64,000 nucleotides of DNA from Reddybacter sp041277045. GTDB lineage: Bacteria > Pseudomonadota > Gammaproteobacteria > Pseudomonadales > Porticoccaceae. Below are positions 26,836 through 35,856 of this stretch, in pieces (position 1 is the stretch's first letter; every line of letters starts with the position of its first letter). The notes under the pieces are model-generated. The model had not been told where the DNA came from and searched no databases. It saw only the letters and a list, made by a program, of their open reading frames with translations. The translations under genes were made by a program, and so were the position numbers. Location of the stretch: assembly GCA_041277045.1 (NCBI GenBank), contig JBGFSY010000001.1, forward strand, positions 1,488,001 through 1,552,000, in the 5' to 3' direction.

Positions 26836-27317
26836 TTAGAGCCGTTTGCCAAATATCACGCTTCGTGGTGTTTTATCCAAAGGCAGGCTCAAAAATTCTG
26901 CGAGGGCCTCTGCGTCAGTAGTGATTTCTTCACAATTAACCAAGCTTATTGAAACTTTAAGGTTGTTTTGGCCAAGAAGTTGAATGAAATAGACAATGGT
27001 TGATGCAGATGTACCCCCGCGACCACCAATGCCAATGCCTACCCCACTGAAACTGCGCAGCGGGAATTCGATTCGCGTTTGAAAATCCCCGCTTGGAATC
27101 GCTTGCGGACATACCTTCGGTCCGCGTTAAATACCACGCGGTATTGGGATTTTAGAGCTGAATACGTGGCAAAAGAGAAGAGTAGGGCGATCAATAATAA
27201 TATAACGCTGTCGACCCCGGTCGCCGTAAAGAGTGCGAAATAGAAAAACACCAACGCAACGGTAGCGAATCCAATGGCAATGGCTTTTGATACTTCAGGT
27301 GATGAGCAGAATTCCAT
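26836..27317 (-). pseudogene. Frameshifted membrane protein gene (two TM segments plus PH-like C-terminal part)
   Basis: On the minus strand the first frame (start 27317, stop 27039) encodes 92 residues with two hydrophobic segments (about 11-31 and 36-54) and then SQYRVVFNADRRYVRK. From about base 27130 a second frame is open to TAA at 26836 and reads as a plausible continuation: TRIEFPLRSFSGVGIGIGG, then TIVYFIQLLGQNNLKVSISL and a helix ending LPLDKTPRSVIFGKRL. Strand-rich segment plus terminal helix resembles a PH-like or DUF domain that usually follows such a membrane anchor. The shift therefore lies between about 27080 and 27130. The full product would have been about 160 residues. Either a true pseudogene or a sequencing slip; the specific family is not recognised. 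Confidence 0.65.
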
Positions 27318-27524
27318 ATCTTACAGAGCGCCCTGTTTGGTGGTGGCTTATGAGCACATCTGCTATCGGGGATCGATGTGCATGCTCGGTGCGCTTAAAT
27401 CGTATAGCTAGCTTAGCTGACTTTTGGGTGTTTTTTATTGTGACCGGGCTTGTGTGATGAAGATACCGCAGATACAGGTCGCGATATTAACGATTGCTAC
27501 CGGCACCCCTTTGCGGCTAGGGTG

Positions 27525-28865
27525 ATGACAATAAAAAATAATAATGCACATTCCTGGGGTATCGCCATCATGCCAGACAGTATGTCCGCAAGTTCGATCA
27601 ATCTTGCTAAGGATTCAACGGAACGTTTTTTTGGCTGGAAAAATGTCGGCCTTCTTTTCGGCGTCTATATGTTGGCCGTCGGCTTTGTGTATTACAGCTT
27701 TAACGTTATTTTTCCGGAAATGGTAACCAGTATGAACTGGAGCCGGGGCGATGCCTCCTGGGGGCAAACCCTGCACGGGCTGCTGTACGGTGTGTTTGTG
27801 CCCATAGCCGCCTTCTCTGTCAACAAATGGGGGGCGCGGACGACTATTTTGACGGGCATCGTGGTGTTGATCATCGGCTGCATCCTGCTAGGTACTGTGA
27901 CCACGTCGATTACCGCCTGGATAATCATCTGGGGAGTGGTGATGTCATTCGGTTTCGCTTTCGGCGGCGTCATTCCCATTCAAACCACCATTGCGCAATG
28001 GTTTGATAAGCATCGTGCCACCGCTATCGGTTTGGTAATGACGGCTGCTGGCGTGGGCGGCTTTATCGCCCAACCCTTGTTTACCTGGATTATGGGGTCT
28101 TTTGGTGATTGGCAAACGGCCTGGCTTTTCGCTTCGGCGTTTGCACTGGCATCGATCATTCTCGCGGCGTTCGTTGTCAATAAGCCCTCTGATCGCGGTC
28201 AGCACCCCGATGGCATTCTACACGGTGAAGGCTCATTACAAGATCAACGCGCCAGTGCGAAAATCTATAAAACCAATGAGAGCTGGAGTTTAAAGGAGGC
28301 CATTCGCACACCGACGCTGTGGCTGCTTGTCGTGCTTTCTCTCGGCGGTGTCATGCCCCTCTACTTGCTGGTGGTGCACGGGGTGTTGCACCTGCGTGAT
28401 TTGCAGTTTCAGCCCATGGAGGCGGCCAGTGTATTGAGCGCGATGTTGGCGGGCAGCGCTTGCGCGCGCTTTCCGATTGGTTGGCTGGGTGACCGCATGG
28501 AGCCTCGGCGAATCCTGTTTAGTTTGTTTGTCAGTTCAATTATTGCCCTCACGCTGATTTGGCAGGCGCCCAATATAAGCCTGCTGCTATTAGCCGGGGC
28601 AATGTTTGGTGCCGCCTACGGTGGCACGCTGGTGATGATCCCTACGATGGTCGCTAATTATTTCGGTGCTGAATCCTTTGCCAGTATTAATGGCTTTATT
28701 TTTCCCTTGCAGATTGTGATCAGTAGTTTAGTGCCGGTCGGTGCAGGTTATATGGCGGATATGACCGGCAATTACGATATGGCGTTTATCGCTATTATTA
28801 GCTTTACCTGCGTGGGGGCAGTTTGCGCATTAATTACCCGGCCACCGGTAAGGGTGGTCGCGTAG
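27525..28865 (+). CDS. Major facilitator superfamily transporter
   Basis: An inner-membrane transporter with 12 predicted segments, the first at about FGWKNVGLLFGVYMLAVGF and the last just before the C-terminus. Between segments 2 and 3 is the MFS loop motif in the degenerate form NKWGARTTILTG, repeated in the second half as IGWLGDRMEPRRILF. Wording resembles the oxalate/formate-antiporter or monocarboxylate branch; the substrate is unknown. The frame is open further upstream only from TTG. ATG codons at 27525 and 27570 are the realistic starts (446 or 431 residues), neither with a strong ribosome site. It interrupts the usual dapB-carA order. A 7-bp inverted repeat (27354-27360 with 27375-27381) upstream could be an operator. 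Confidence 0.82.
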   Translation: MTIKNNNAHSWGIAIMPDSMSASSINLAKDSTERFFGWKNVGLLFGVYMLAVGFVYYSFNVIFPEMVTSMNWSRGDASWGQTLHGLLYGVFVPIAAFSVNKWGARTTILTGIVVLIIGCILLGTVTTSITAWIIIWGVVMSFGFAFGGVIPIQTTIAQWFDKHRATAIGLVMTAAGVGGFIAQPLFTWIMGSFGDWQTAWLFASAFALASIILAAFVVNKPSDRGQHPDGILHGEGSLQDQRASAKIYKTNESWSLKEAIRTPTLWLLVVLSLGGVMPLYLLVVHGVLHLRDLQFQPMEAASVLSAMLAGSACARFPIGWLGDRMEPRRILFSLFVSSIIALTLIWQAPNISLLLLAGAMFGAAYGGTLVMIPTMVANYFGAESFASINGFIFPLQIVISSLVPVGAGYMADMTGNYDMAFIAIISFTCVGAVCALITRPPVRVVA

Positions 28866-29183
28866 CTCGTCAGTGAGATTGTGGCCTTAGCTTCGGTAGG
28901 GCTACGGGGCATGCTCTGGGTGAGGGGGTTAATGTGGCGATGATCATGCCCCACGGCACTTGATGGCATACTGTGAGTGCATGGCGGATTTGGCCTGGCA
29001 CCCCCCTGCTTTAGTAGCGCTGTCTCTACTCACCTTGACGCAGCTTCGAGTTCAGATTCATTTCATCCAGGCCCGGTGTTGTACTGGACAGAATGCCCAT
29101 AATCTCCTAAAATTCCGCCTCAGGTTTCCACTGCCCGGAAGACCTGTATCTAAGAGGTGAGATGACCTAACGAATGCGCTAAT
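28866..29183. other. Non-coding stretch between MFS gene and carA terminator
   Basis: About 320 bases without a convincing gene. A 66-codon frame ending at TGA 29158-29160 is open, but it lacks a ribosome site and its product resembles nothing recognisable. A TTGACG at 29035-29040 might be a -35 box, but no good -10 follows. The 3' end holds one arm of a possible antiterminator for carA. Confidence 0.5.
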
Positions 29184-29219
29184 AAACGAGATGGAACAAT
29201 TGGTTCATCTCGTTTTTTT
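29159..29219 (+). terminator. Attenuator-like terminator with competing antiterminator arm, upstream of carA
   Basis: A strong intrinsic terminator spans 29184-29219: a 13-bp stem with one bulge (29184-29197 with 29203-29215), a 5-base loop and seven T. Upstream, 29159-29167 can pair with 29202-29211 (9 bp, one bulge), that is, with the 3' arm of the terminator, so the two folds exclude each other. The terminator ends 100 bases before the carA start. It could simply end the MFS transcript, or control carAB by attenuation. Confidence 0.7.
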
Positions 29220-29319
29220 ACAGCCGCAGAAAAGTCATTTCTCTTGTACAGGCCTAAGCACTAATCGTTACCGGCAGGTTATCTCGTTTCATTCATTTTC
29301 GTTGATAGAGGAGTCTGTA

Positions 29320-30513
29320 TTGAATTCGCCTGCCCGTCGCCCCGCCATTCTCGTACTTGCGGATGGCACTGTTTTTAAAGGCACTTCCATTGGTGCTGAA
29401 GGCATCTCCAGTGGCGAAGTGGTCTTTAATACGGCCTTAACTGGGTATCAGGAGATTCTTACCGACCCGTCCTACGCTCGCCAAATTGTGACTCTCACCT
29501 ATCCCCATATCGGCAATGTCGGTGTCAATGCCGACGATGAAGAGTCGACGGACATTTGGGCCGCCGGCCTGGTGATTCGCGATCTGCCTCTGCTGGTGAG
29601 CAATTTCCGCAGCGAACAAAATCTCGATGACTATCTGAAAGCACGCGGCATTGTCGGTATCGCCGATATTGATACCCGCAAGCTGACTCGCTTGTTGCGT
29701 AGCAAGGGCGCACAGAATGGCTGTTTGATGGTTGGCGATGTCAGTGTCGAACAGGCGCTAGCGGCCGCTCAAGAATTTGGCGGTTTGAAGGGTGTGGATC
29801 TGGCCAAAGAAGTCAGCGTTAGCAAGCCTTATACCTGGAGTGAAGGCTCCTGGCAGCTGGCCAGTGCTGCGGCTTCGACAACTTCCGATACCGGCTCGTC
29901 ATCTAGCGCTTCTGCTAAGCCTTCAACTACGAAGCCTCTCTATAAAGTCGTCGCCTACGACTTTGGCGTCAAGCGCAACATCTTGCGCATGCTGGCGGAT
30001 CGCGGCTGCGAGCTGCACGTTGTACCCGCACAAACTCCCGCCGCAGCAGTATTGGCGATGGCCCCCGATGGTGTTTTCCTGTCGAACGGTCCCGGTGATC
30101 CCGAGCCCTGTGACTATGCGATTGCTGCTATTAAAGAATTACTCGAGTCGGGCATTCCGCTGTTTGGCATCTGCTTGGGTCACCAGTTATTGGCGCTGGC
30201 ATCTGGTGCTACCACCTTGAAGATGAAGTTCGGTCACCACGGAGCCAATCATCCGGTGCAAAACCTCGATGATAAGACCGTATTGATCACCAGCCAGAAC
30301 CACGGCTTTGCCGTCGATGAGCAGACCCTGCCGGATAATTTGCGTGCCACTCACCGCTCGTTATTTGACGACTCGCTGCAGGGCATCCACCGTACTGACA
30401 AGCCGGCCTTTAGTTTTCAGGGCCACCCCGAGGCCAGCCCCGGCCCCCACGATGCGGCCCCCTTGTTCGACCATTTCTTCGAACTGATGGCACAACACTC
30501 TTCCAACACATAG
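29320..30513 (+). CDS. carA: Carbamoyl-phosphate synthase small (glutaminase) chain
   Basis: Releases ammonia from glutamine for carbamoyl phosphate, which feeds arginine and pyrimidine synthesis. The N-terminal half has PAILVLADGTVFKG and NTALTGYQEILTDPSYA. The class I glutaminase half has nucleophile C285 in GICLGHQLL and the His/Glu pair in QGHPEASPGPHDA. The frame is open from ATG 29191, but that codon lies inside the terminator hairpin; the family N-terminus begins at TTG 29320, with AGAGGAG six bases before it (397 residues). A Ser/Ala/Thr-rich linker of about 25 residues between the two domains makes it slightly longer than usual. carB follows after 41 bases. Confidence 0.95.
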   Translation: MNSPARRPAILVLADGTVFKGTSIGAEGISSGEVVFNTALTGYQEILTDPSYARQIVTLTYPHIGNVGVNADDEESTDIWAAGLVIRDLPLLVSNFRSEQNLDDYLKARGIVGIADIDTRKLTRLLRSKGAQNGCLMVGDVSVEQALAAAQEFGGLKGVDLAKEVSVSKPYTWSEGSWQLASAAASTTSDTGSSSSASAKPSTTKPLYKVVAYDFGVKRNILRMLADRGCELHVVPAQTPAAAVLAMAPDGVFLSNGPGDPEPCDYAIAAIKELLESGIPLFGICLGHQLLALASGATTLKMKFGHHGANHPVQNLDDKTVLITSQNHGFAVDEQTLPDNLRATHRSLFDDSLQGIHRTDKPAFSFQGHPEASPGPHDAAPLFDHFFELMAQHSSNT

Positions 30514-30554
30514 GGCCTCGACAGAGGTCTATTAGACAGGCGCGATAAACACTT

Positions 30555-33500
30555 ATGCCAAAACGCAGTGATTTACACAGTATTCTGATTCTCGGTGCCG
30601 GCCCGATTGTGATTGGCCAGGCCTGTGAGTTCGACTACTCCGGCGCCCAGGCGTGTAAAGCGCTGCGTGAAGAGGGTTACCGGGTAGTGCTGGTGAACTC
30701 AAATCCGGCGACTATCATGACCGATCCGGCGATGGCCGATGCTACCTATATTGAGCCCGTCGAGTGGCGCACGGTGGCGAAAATTATCGAACAGGAACGC
30801 CCCGACGCCGTATTGCCGACCATGGGTGGGCAGACCGCGCTTAACTGCGCCCTCGATCTGGCTCGCGAAGGCGTGCTTGAAAAGTTTGGTGTCGAGCTGA
30901 TCGGTGCCAGCAGTGACGCCATCGACAAGGCCGAAGACAGAGAGCGCTTCGACAAGGCGATGAAGGCCATCGGCCTCGAAACGCCGCGCTCTTATATTGT
31001 CCACAGTTTGGAAGAAGCCCTGCAGGTGCCGGATCAGTTCGGCTATCCCTGCATTATTCGCCCCTCATTCACCATGGGCGGTTCCGGTGGTGGCATCGCC
31101 TATAACGGCGAAGAGTTTGAAGAGATTTGTAAGCGCGGCCTCGACCTGTCGCCGACCAGTGAACTCTTAATTGATGAGTCACTGATTGGTTGGAAAGAGT
31201 ACGAAATGGAGGTGGTGCGGGACAAGAACGACAACTGCATCATTATCTGCTCGATCGAAAACTTTGACCCCATGGGCATTCACACCGGTGACTCCATTAC
31301 CGTCGCCCCGGCGCAAACTCTGACCGATAAAGAATATCAGCTGATGCGTAATGCCTCGGTTGCCGTGCTGCGGGAGATCGGTGTTGAAACCGGTGGCTCT
31401 AACGTGCAGTTTGGCGTTAACCCGGTCGATGGCCGTTTGGTAGTGATTGAGATGAACCCTCGGGTGTCTCGCTCCTCTGCGCTGGCGTCCAAGGCGACCG
31501 GTTTCCCCATCGCCAAAATAGCGGCCAAGCTGGCAGTTGGCTATACCCTTGACGAGTTGAAAAACGATATTACCGGCGGCGCCACACCGGCCTCTTTCGA
31601 GCCCAGCATCGATTACGTCGTTACCAAAATACCGCGTTTTGCCTTTGAAAAATTTGCCAAGGCCAGCCCCATACTCACCACACAAATGAAGTCGGTGGGT
31701 GAGGTGATGGCCATTGGTCGCACGTTTCAGGAGTCTATGCAGAAAGCCCTGCGCGGCTTAGAGGTTGGCGTTGCCGGCTTCGATCCCCATGTTGATCTGG
31801 CCAGTGATGGCGCTGAGGCGACTATTCGCGAGCAGCTTGCCTCCGCTCAGCCCGAGCGCATCTGGTATATAGCCGATGCCTTCAGAGCAGGAATGAGCCT
31901 GGATGAGGTGTTTGAGCTGACTGAAATCGACCGTTGGTTTTTGGTGCAAATTGCAGACCTGGTACAGGTCGAGCAAGGTCTGGTGGGTGGTGATGTTGCC
32001 AGCCTCGATGGCCCCTCTCTATATGCCCTGAAACGCAAAGGTTTTGCCGATAAGCGTATTGCCGACTTGATCGGCGTTGGCGAAGCCGACGTTAGAGCGC
32101 GTCGTCGCGAACTGGATATTAAACCCGTTTACAAGCGCGTTGATACCTGTGCAGCGGAGTTCGCTACCGATACCGCCTATATGTATTCCACCTATGAGGA
32201 GGAGTGTGAAGCGGCACCGTCTGACAAAGATAAGATTCTGGTGCTCGGTGGCGGTCCCAACCGTATCGGTCAGGGCATTGAATTTGATTACTGCTGTGTA
32301 CACGCGGCATTGGCCCTGCGTGACGACGGCTATGAAACCATTATGGTCAACTGTAATCCGGAGACGGTGTCGACGGATTACGATACTTCTGACCGCCTCT
32401 ATTTTGAGTCGGTGACTCTCGAAGACGTGTTGGAAATTGTCGCCCTCGAAAAGCCGGTCGGCGTGATTGTGCAGTTTGGCGGTCAAACACCGCTTAAGTT
32501 AGCCCGGGCTCTTGAGGCCGAGGGCGTGCCAATTATTGGCACCACACCCGATGCTATCGACCGCGCGGAAGATCGCGAGCGCTTCCAGAAAATGATTGAA
32601 AAGCTCGGCCTGTTACAGCCACCGAATGCCACGGTGCGCTCGGTTGAGGCAGCTGTTGAGAAGGCGGCGGCAATTGGCTACCCGCTGGTGGTGCGCCCCT
32701 CCTATGTGCTCGGCGGTCGGGCGATGGAAATCGTCTACGGCGAGGACGAGCTGAATCGCTATATGCGCGAAGCGGTGCAGGTGTCGGATGACTCGCCAGT
32801 GCTACTCGATTACTTCCTGTCCTCGGCAATTGAGCTGGATATTGATGCAGTTTCCGATGGCGAAGAAGTGGTCATCGGTGCGCTGATGCAGCACATCGAG
32901 CAAGCAGGCATTCACTCCGGTGACTCGGCCTGTTCACTGCCACCCTACAGCTTGCCCGCCGATGTGCAGGAAGAGATGAAAGACGTGGTCAAAGCCATGG
33001 CCCGTGAACTGGGCGTCAAAGGCTTGATGAACGTGCAGCTGGCCTGGCAGGACGAGAAAATTTACGTCATTGAGGTCAATCCTCGGGCTTCGCGCACCGT
33101 GCCTTTCGTTTCTAAGTGCATTGGCGTATCGCTGGCTAAAATAGCCGCGCGCTGTATGGCGGGTCAAACACTGGCGAGCCAGGGTTTCACGAAAGAGATT
33201 GTGCCCGAGCATTTCAGTGTTAAAGAGGCGGTGTTCCCCTTTAATAAATTCCCCGGCATCGACCCCATTCTCGGCCCAGAGATGAAGTCGACGGGCGAGG
33301 TGATGGGCATCGGCGAGACCTTTGCCGAGGCCTATGCCAAAGCACAGCTCGGTGCGGGTGATGAGATCCCCAGCGAGGGCACGGCCTTTATCAGTGTGCG
33401 TGAGCGCGATAAAGGCGAGATTGTCGGTGTCGCCAAACAATTGGTCGAGCTTGGTTTCAAGCTGGTCTCGACGCGCGGTAGTGGCCAGTTGATTCTCGAT

Positions 33501-33770
33501 GCAGGTCTTGAGGTGGAGATTGTCAACAAGGTGAAAGAGGGTCGCCCTCATATTGTCGACATGATTAAAAACGGCAAAATTGACCTCATCGTCAACACCA
33601 CCGAGGGTCGTGTGGCGATTGAAGATTCCTCGACGATTCGCTCCAGTGCCGAAGCCAAAGGTGTTTACTACACTACTACACTGGCTGGCGGCAATGCCGT
33701 GTGCATGGCCTTGCGCCATCAGGGCGAGATGCAGGTACGCGTGCTGCAACAACTTCACGAAGACAAGTAA
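30555..33770 (+). CDS. carB: Carbamoyl-phosphate synthase large chain
   Basis: The synthetase subunit that joins bicarbonate, ammonia and two ATP. At 1071 residues it has the full duplicated form: two ATP-grasp halves, the first opening ILILGAGPIVIGQACEFDYSG and the second ILVLGGGPNRIGQGIEFDYCC (about residue 560). Both have the MNPR/VNPRASR metal-site motifs. The C-terminal MGS-like domain (about 935-1071) is where UMP and ornithine act in relatives. It forms an operon with carA and probably greA, which starts 24 bases after its stop. Confidence 0.98.
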   Translation: MPKRSDLHSILILGAGPIVIGQACEFDYSGAQACKALREEGYRVVLVNSNPATIMTDPAMADATYIEPVEWRTVAKIIEQERPDAVLPTMGGQTALNCALDLAREGVLEKFGVELIGASSDAIDKAEDRERFDKAMKAIGLETPRSYIVHSLEEALQVPDQFGYPCIIRPSFTMGGSGGGIAYNGEEFEEICKRGLDLSPTSELLIDESLIGWKEYEMEVVRDKNDNCIIICSIENFDPMGIHTGDSITVAPAQTLTDKEYQLMRNASVAVLREIGVETGGSNVQFGVNPVDGRLVVIEMNPRVSRSSALASKATGFPIAKIAAKLAVGYTLDELKNDITGGATPASFEPSIDYVVTKIPRFAFEKFAKASPILTTQMKSVGEVMAIGRTFQESMQKALRGLEVGVAGFDPHVDLASDGAEATIREQLASAQPERIWYIADAFRAGMSLDEVFELTEIDRWFLVQIADLVQVEQGLVGGDVASLDGPSLYALKRKGFADKRIADLIGVGEADVRARRRELDIKPVYKRVDTCAAEFATDTAYMYSTYEEECEAAPSDKDKILVLGGGPNRIGQGIEFDYCCVHAALALRDDGYETIMVNCNPETVSTDYDTSDRLYFESVTLEDVLEIVALEKPVGVIVQFGGQTPLKLARALEAEGVPIIGTTPDAIDRAEDRERFQKMIEKLGLLQPPNATVRSVEAAVEKAAAIGYPLVVRPSYVLGGRAMEIVYGEDELNRYMREAVQVSDDSPVLLDYFLSSAIELDIDAVSDGEEVVIGALMQHIEQAGIHSGDSACSLPPYSLPADVQEEMKDVVKAMARELGVKGLMNVQLAWQDEKIYVIEVNPRASRTVPFVSKCIGVSLAKIAARCMAGQTLASQGFTKEIVPEHFSVKEAVFPFNKFPGIDPILGPEMKSTGEVMGIGETFAEAYAKAQLGAGDEIPSEGTAFISVRERDKGEIVGVAKQLVELGFKLVSTRGSGQLILDAGLEVEIVNKVKEGRPHIVDMIKNGKIDLIVNTTEGRVAIEDSSTIRSSAEAKGVYYTTTLAGGNAVCMALRHQGEMQVRVLQQLHEDK

Positions 33771-33794
33771 AAGCTAAAGAAAAGGCAAGTGAAT

Positions 33795-34280
33795 ATGAAT
33801 AATAAAGTACCCATGACCGTGTTTGGCGAAGCGACTCTGCGCGCCGAGCTGGACGATTTAAAAAAGGTGCAGCGCCCGCGCATTGTCGCGGCGATTGCCG
33901 AGGCCCGTGCCCATGGTGACCTGAAAGAAAATGCTGAATACCACGCTGCTCGCGATCAGCAAAGTTTTGCCGAGGGGCGCATTCAGGAAGTTGAAGGCAA
34001 GCTGGGCCACGCTCAGGTGATTGACGTGAGTAAAATCCCCGTCGGTGACAAGGTCATCTTCGGTGTCACCGTGACGATTATTAATACCGAGAGTGACGCC
34101 AGCGTCACCTATACCATCGTCGGCGATGATGAGTCCGATATTAAGCAGAGCAAAATTTCTTACCAATCGCCGATTGCGCGAGCGCTGATTGGTAAAGAAA
34201 TTGGTGACGTAGTGGTGGTGAAGGCACCTTCGGGCGATATCGAATACGAAATTGATGATGTGGCCCACGGTCAAGCTTAG
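33795..34280 (+). CDS. greA: Transcription elongation factor GreA
   Basis: Rescues backtracked RNA polymerase by stimulating transcript cleavage. The N-terminal coiled-coil has the acidic tip in DLKENAEYHAARDQQSFAEGRI, with the acidic residues that reach the polymerase active site. The C-terminal FKBP-like domain ends SGDIEYEIDDV. An upstream GTG at 33789 is possible, but ATG 33795 is better spaced from AAAGG and gives 161 residues. It is placed after carB as in other gammaproteobacteria. Confidence 0.95.
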   Translation: MNNKVPMTVFGEATLRAELDDLKKVQRPRIVAAIAEARAHGDLKENAEYHAARDQQSFAEGRIQEVEGKLGHAQVIDVSKIPVGDKVIFGVTVTIINTESDASVTYTIVGDDESDIKQSKISYQSPIARALIGKEIGDVVVVKAPSGDIEYEIDDVAHGQA

Positions 34281-34337
34281 GCGACATTCATACCGCGAGC
34301 ACAGTACGTTTAATAATAAATTGAGGGAGAATGCGTG

Positions 34338-34901
34338 ATGCGATTGAAGACACCCCGGGTACACCCGGTACCGGTCGAAGAGTGGAATGACGCACAGAAA
34401 GAAGCCCTGGGCAAAGCGCAAATGGGCGGCCGGGTGCTGAATATTTTTAAAACCCTGGCCAATCATGCGGGTCTAGCCAAGCGTTGGATGGTCTTTGCCA
34501 ACCACATTATGGGCAAGTCAGAGATCACCCTGCGCGATCGTGAGATCGTCATCCTGCGCATAGGTTGGCTGTGTAAGTCGGGCTATGAGTGGGGTCAGCA
34601 CGTTGTCATCGGTAAAGAGTGCGGTATGACTGATGCAGAGATGGAGTTTCTCAAAGAGGGTGCCGACGCTGCCCACTGGCAAGAAAATGAAGCTCTGCTG
34701 ATTAAAGCGACGGACGAACTACACGGCGATGCCTTTATTAGCAACGAGACCTGGCAGGGCCTGTGCAAGCACTACAATACGCAGCAAATTATGGACATCG
34801 TGTTTACTGCCGGGCAGTACAACCTGGTGTCGATGGCCCTGAACACCCTGGGTGTACAGCTCGATGAGGGTATGACCCTCGATCCCGATCTGGTGCGTTA
34901 G
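34338..34901 (+). CDS. Carboxymuconolactone decarboxylase family protein
   Basis: A 187-residue helical protein of the CMD/AhpD superfamily. The core (about 45-115) has the family helix RDREIVILRIGWLCKSGYEW followed by GQHVVIGKECGMT; the Cys and His of the motif (C79 and H87 by my count, in the form CxxxxxxxH) could form a redox or proton-relay site, but the CxxC of AhpD is absent. ATG 34338 is preferred to GTG 34335 because GAGGGAG is 8 bases upstream. It is followed after 76 bases by a crotonase-like gene, which suggests a small catabolic unit. Substrate unknown. Confidence 0.8.
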   Translation: MRLKTPRVHPVPVEEWNDAQKEALGKAQMGGRVLNIFKTLANHAGLAKRWMVFANHIMGKSEITLRDREIVILRIGWLCKSGYEWGQHVVIGKECGMTDAEMEFLKEGADAAHWQENEALLIKATDELHGDAFISNETWQGLCKHYNTQQIMDIVFTAGQYNLVSMALNTLGVQLDEGMTLDPDLVR

Positions 34902-34977
34902 CTTAAGCTAGACAATCTGGTTCATCACTTGTCTGGTCGCCACTAGCGGCCTTAGAAAGCATTAAAGAGGAAATACC

Positions 34978-35781
34978 ATGCAATATACAGATTACCAACA
35001 CCTACTATTTGATCTCAAGCCCAACGGTGTATTGACCATCACCATCAATCGCCCTGAAGTAATGAACGCCACCAATGCGCGTCTGCACTGGGAGCTGACT
35101 CAGATATGGGACACAGTTGCCGCTGATGATGACACCAATGTTGTCGTTGTGACGGGTGCGGGTAAAGCCTTCTCTGCGGGTGGCGACCTGAACTGGGTTG
35201 AGAATCAGGTGGGTGATGCTACAAGCGTGCAAAGGATTCAGAAAGAGGCAGCCGATATCGTCTACCGTTTACTGGCGCTGGAAAAGCCTGTTATCTCTGC
35301 CATCAATGGCGTTGCCGTTGGTGCCGGTCTGGCTGTTGCCCTGATGGCTGATATTAGCGTGATGTCTGAAACGGCTAAATTTACCGATGGCCACGTAAAA
35401 CTAGGTGTTGGTGCAGGTGACCACGCGGCGATTATTTGGCCCCTGCTTTGCGGTATGTCCAAGGCCAAGTACTACCTGATGACAGCTGAGTTTATCAATG
35501 GCGTTGAAGCCGAGCGCATGGGTATGGTCAGTCTGTGTCTACCCCGCGAAGAAGTGTTGCCTAAAGCGATGGAGATCGCCGACAAACTGGCCGCCGGTAG
35601 CCAGCAGGCCATTCGCGGTACCAAATCTACACTCAATGGCTGGATGCAAATGGCTGCGCCCATCTTCGACAACTCTCTGCGTATGGAAATGCTCTGCTTC
35701 CTCGGTGAAGATGCCGCTGAGGGTATCGCTGCGGTGAAGGAAAAACGCCCTGCAGTTTTCCCTTCTGCTAAGAAGGGGTAG
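34978..35781 (+). CDS. Crotonase (enoyl-CoA hydratase/isomerase) superfamily protein
   Basis: A 267-residue CoA-ester enzyme of the crotonase fold. Oxyanion-hole segments are present: GKAFSAGGDLNW (62-73) and INGVAVGAGLAVALMADI (109-126). The two glutamates used by classic hydratases are both missing. Aligning by motif, the first is A119 and the second is H139 (in DGHVKLGVGAGDH). It is therefore unlikely to be a simple enoyl-CoA hydratase; isomerase, hydrolase or decarboxylase-like chemistry is possible. It ends a + strand block and is followed by an intrinsic terminator. Confidence 0.85.
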   Translation: MQYTDYQHLLFDLKPNGVLTITINRPEVMNATNARLHWELTQIWDTVAADDDTNVVVVTGAGKAFSAGGDLNWVENQVGDATSVQRIQKEAADIVYRLLALEKPVISAINGVAVGAGLAVALMADISVMSETAKFTDGHVKLGVGAGDHAAIIWPLLCGMSKAKYYLMTAEFINGVEAERMGMVSLCLPREEVLPKAMEIADKLAAGSQQAIRGTKSTLNGWMQMAAPIFDNSLRMEMLCFLGEDAAEGIAAVKEKRPAVFPSAKKG

Positions 35782-35856
35782 TTGAAGGTTGTTCGTGCTT
35801 AAAAAGCGAAGAGACGACAAAGCGAGGCCTTAGAGCTGTGTGCTTGTGGCTTCTAC

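Noticed and set aside
26725..26952. 75-codon plus-strand frame after dapB
   Set aside because: It lies antisense to the second half of the frameshifted membrane gene, which reads as a more sensible protein.
28960..29160. 66-codon frame upstream of carA as a real gene
   Set aside because: No ribosome binding site, a TTG or internal ATG start, and a product without recognisable features. Kept only as a possible leader frame because its stop touches the antiterminator arm.
29191..29319. Longer CarA starting at ATG 29191
   Set aside because: That ATG lies inside the terminator stem and the extra 43 residues are not CarA-like. TTG 29320 has a good AGAGGAG and gives the family N-terminus.
32934..33758. 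274-codon frame antisense to carB
   Set aside because: Shadow frame, rich in His and Leu, lying wholly over a certain gene.
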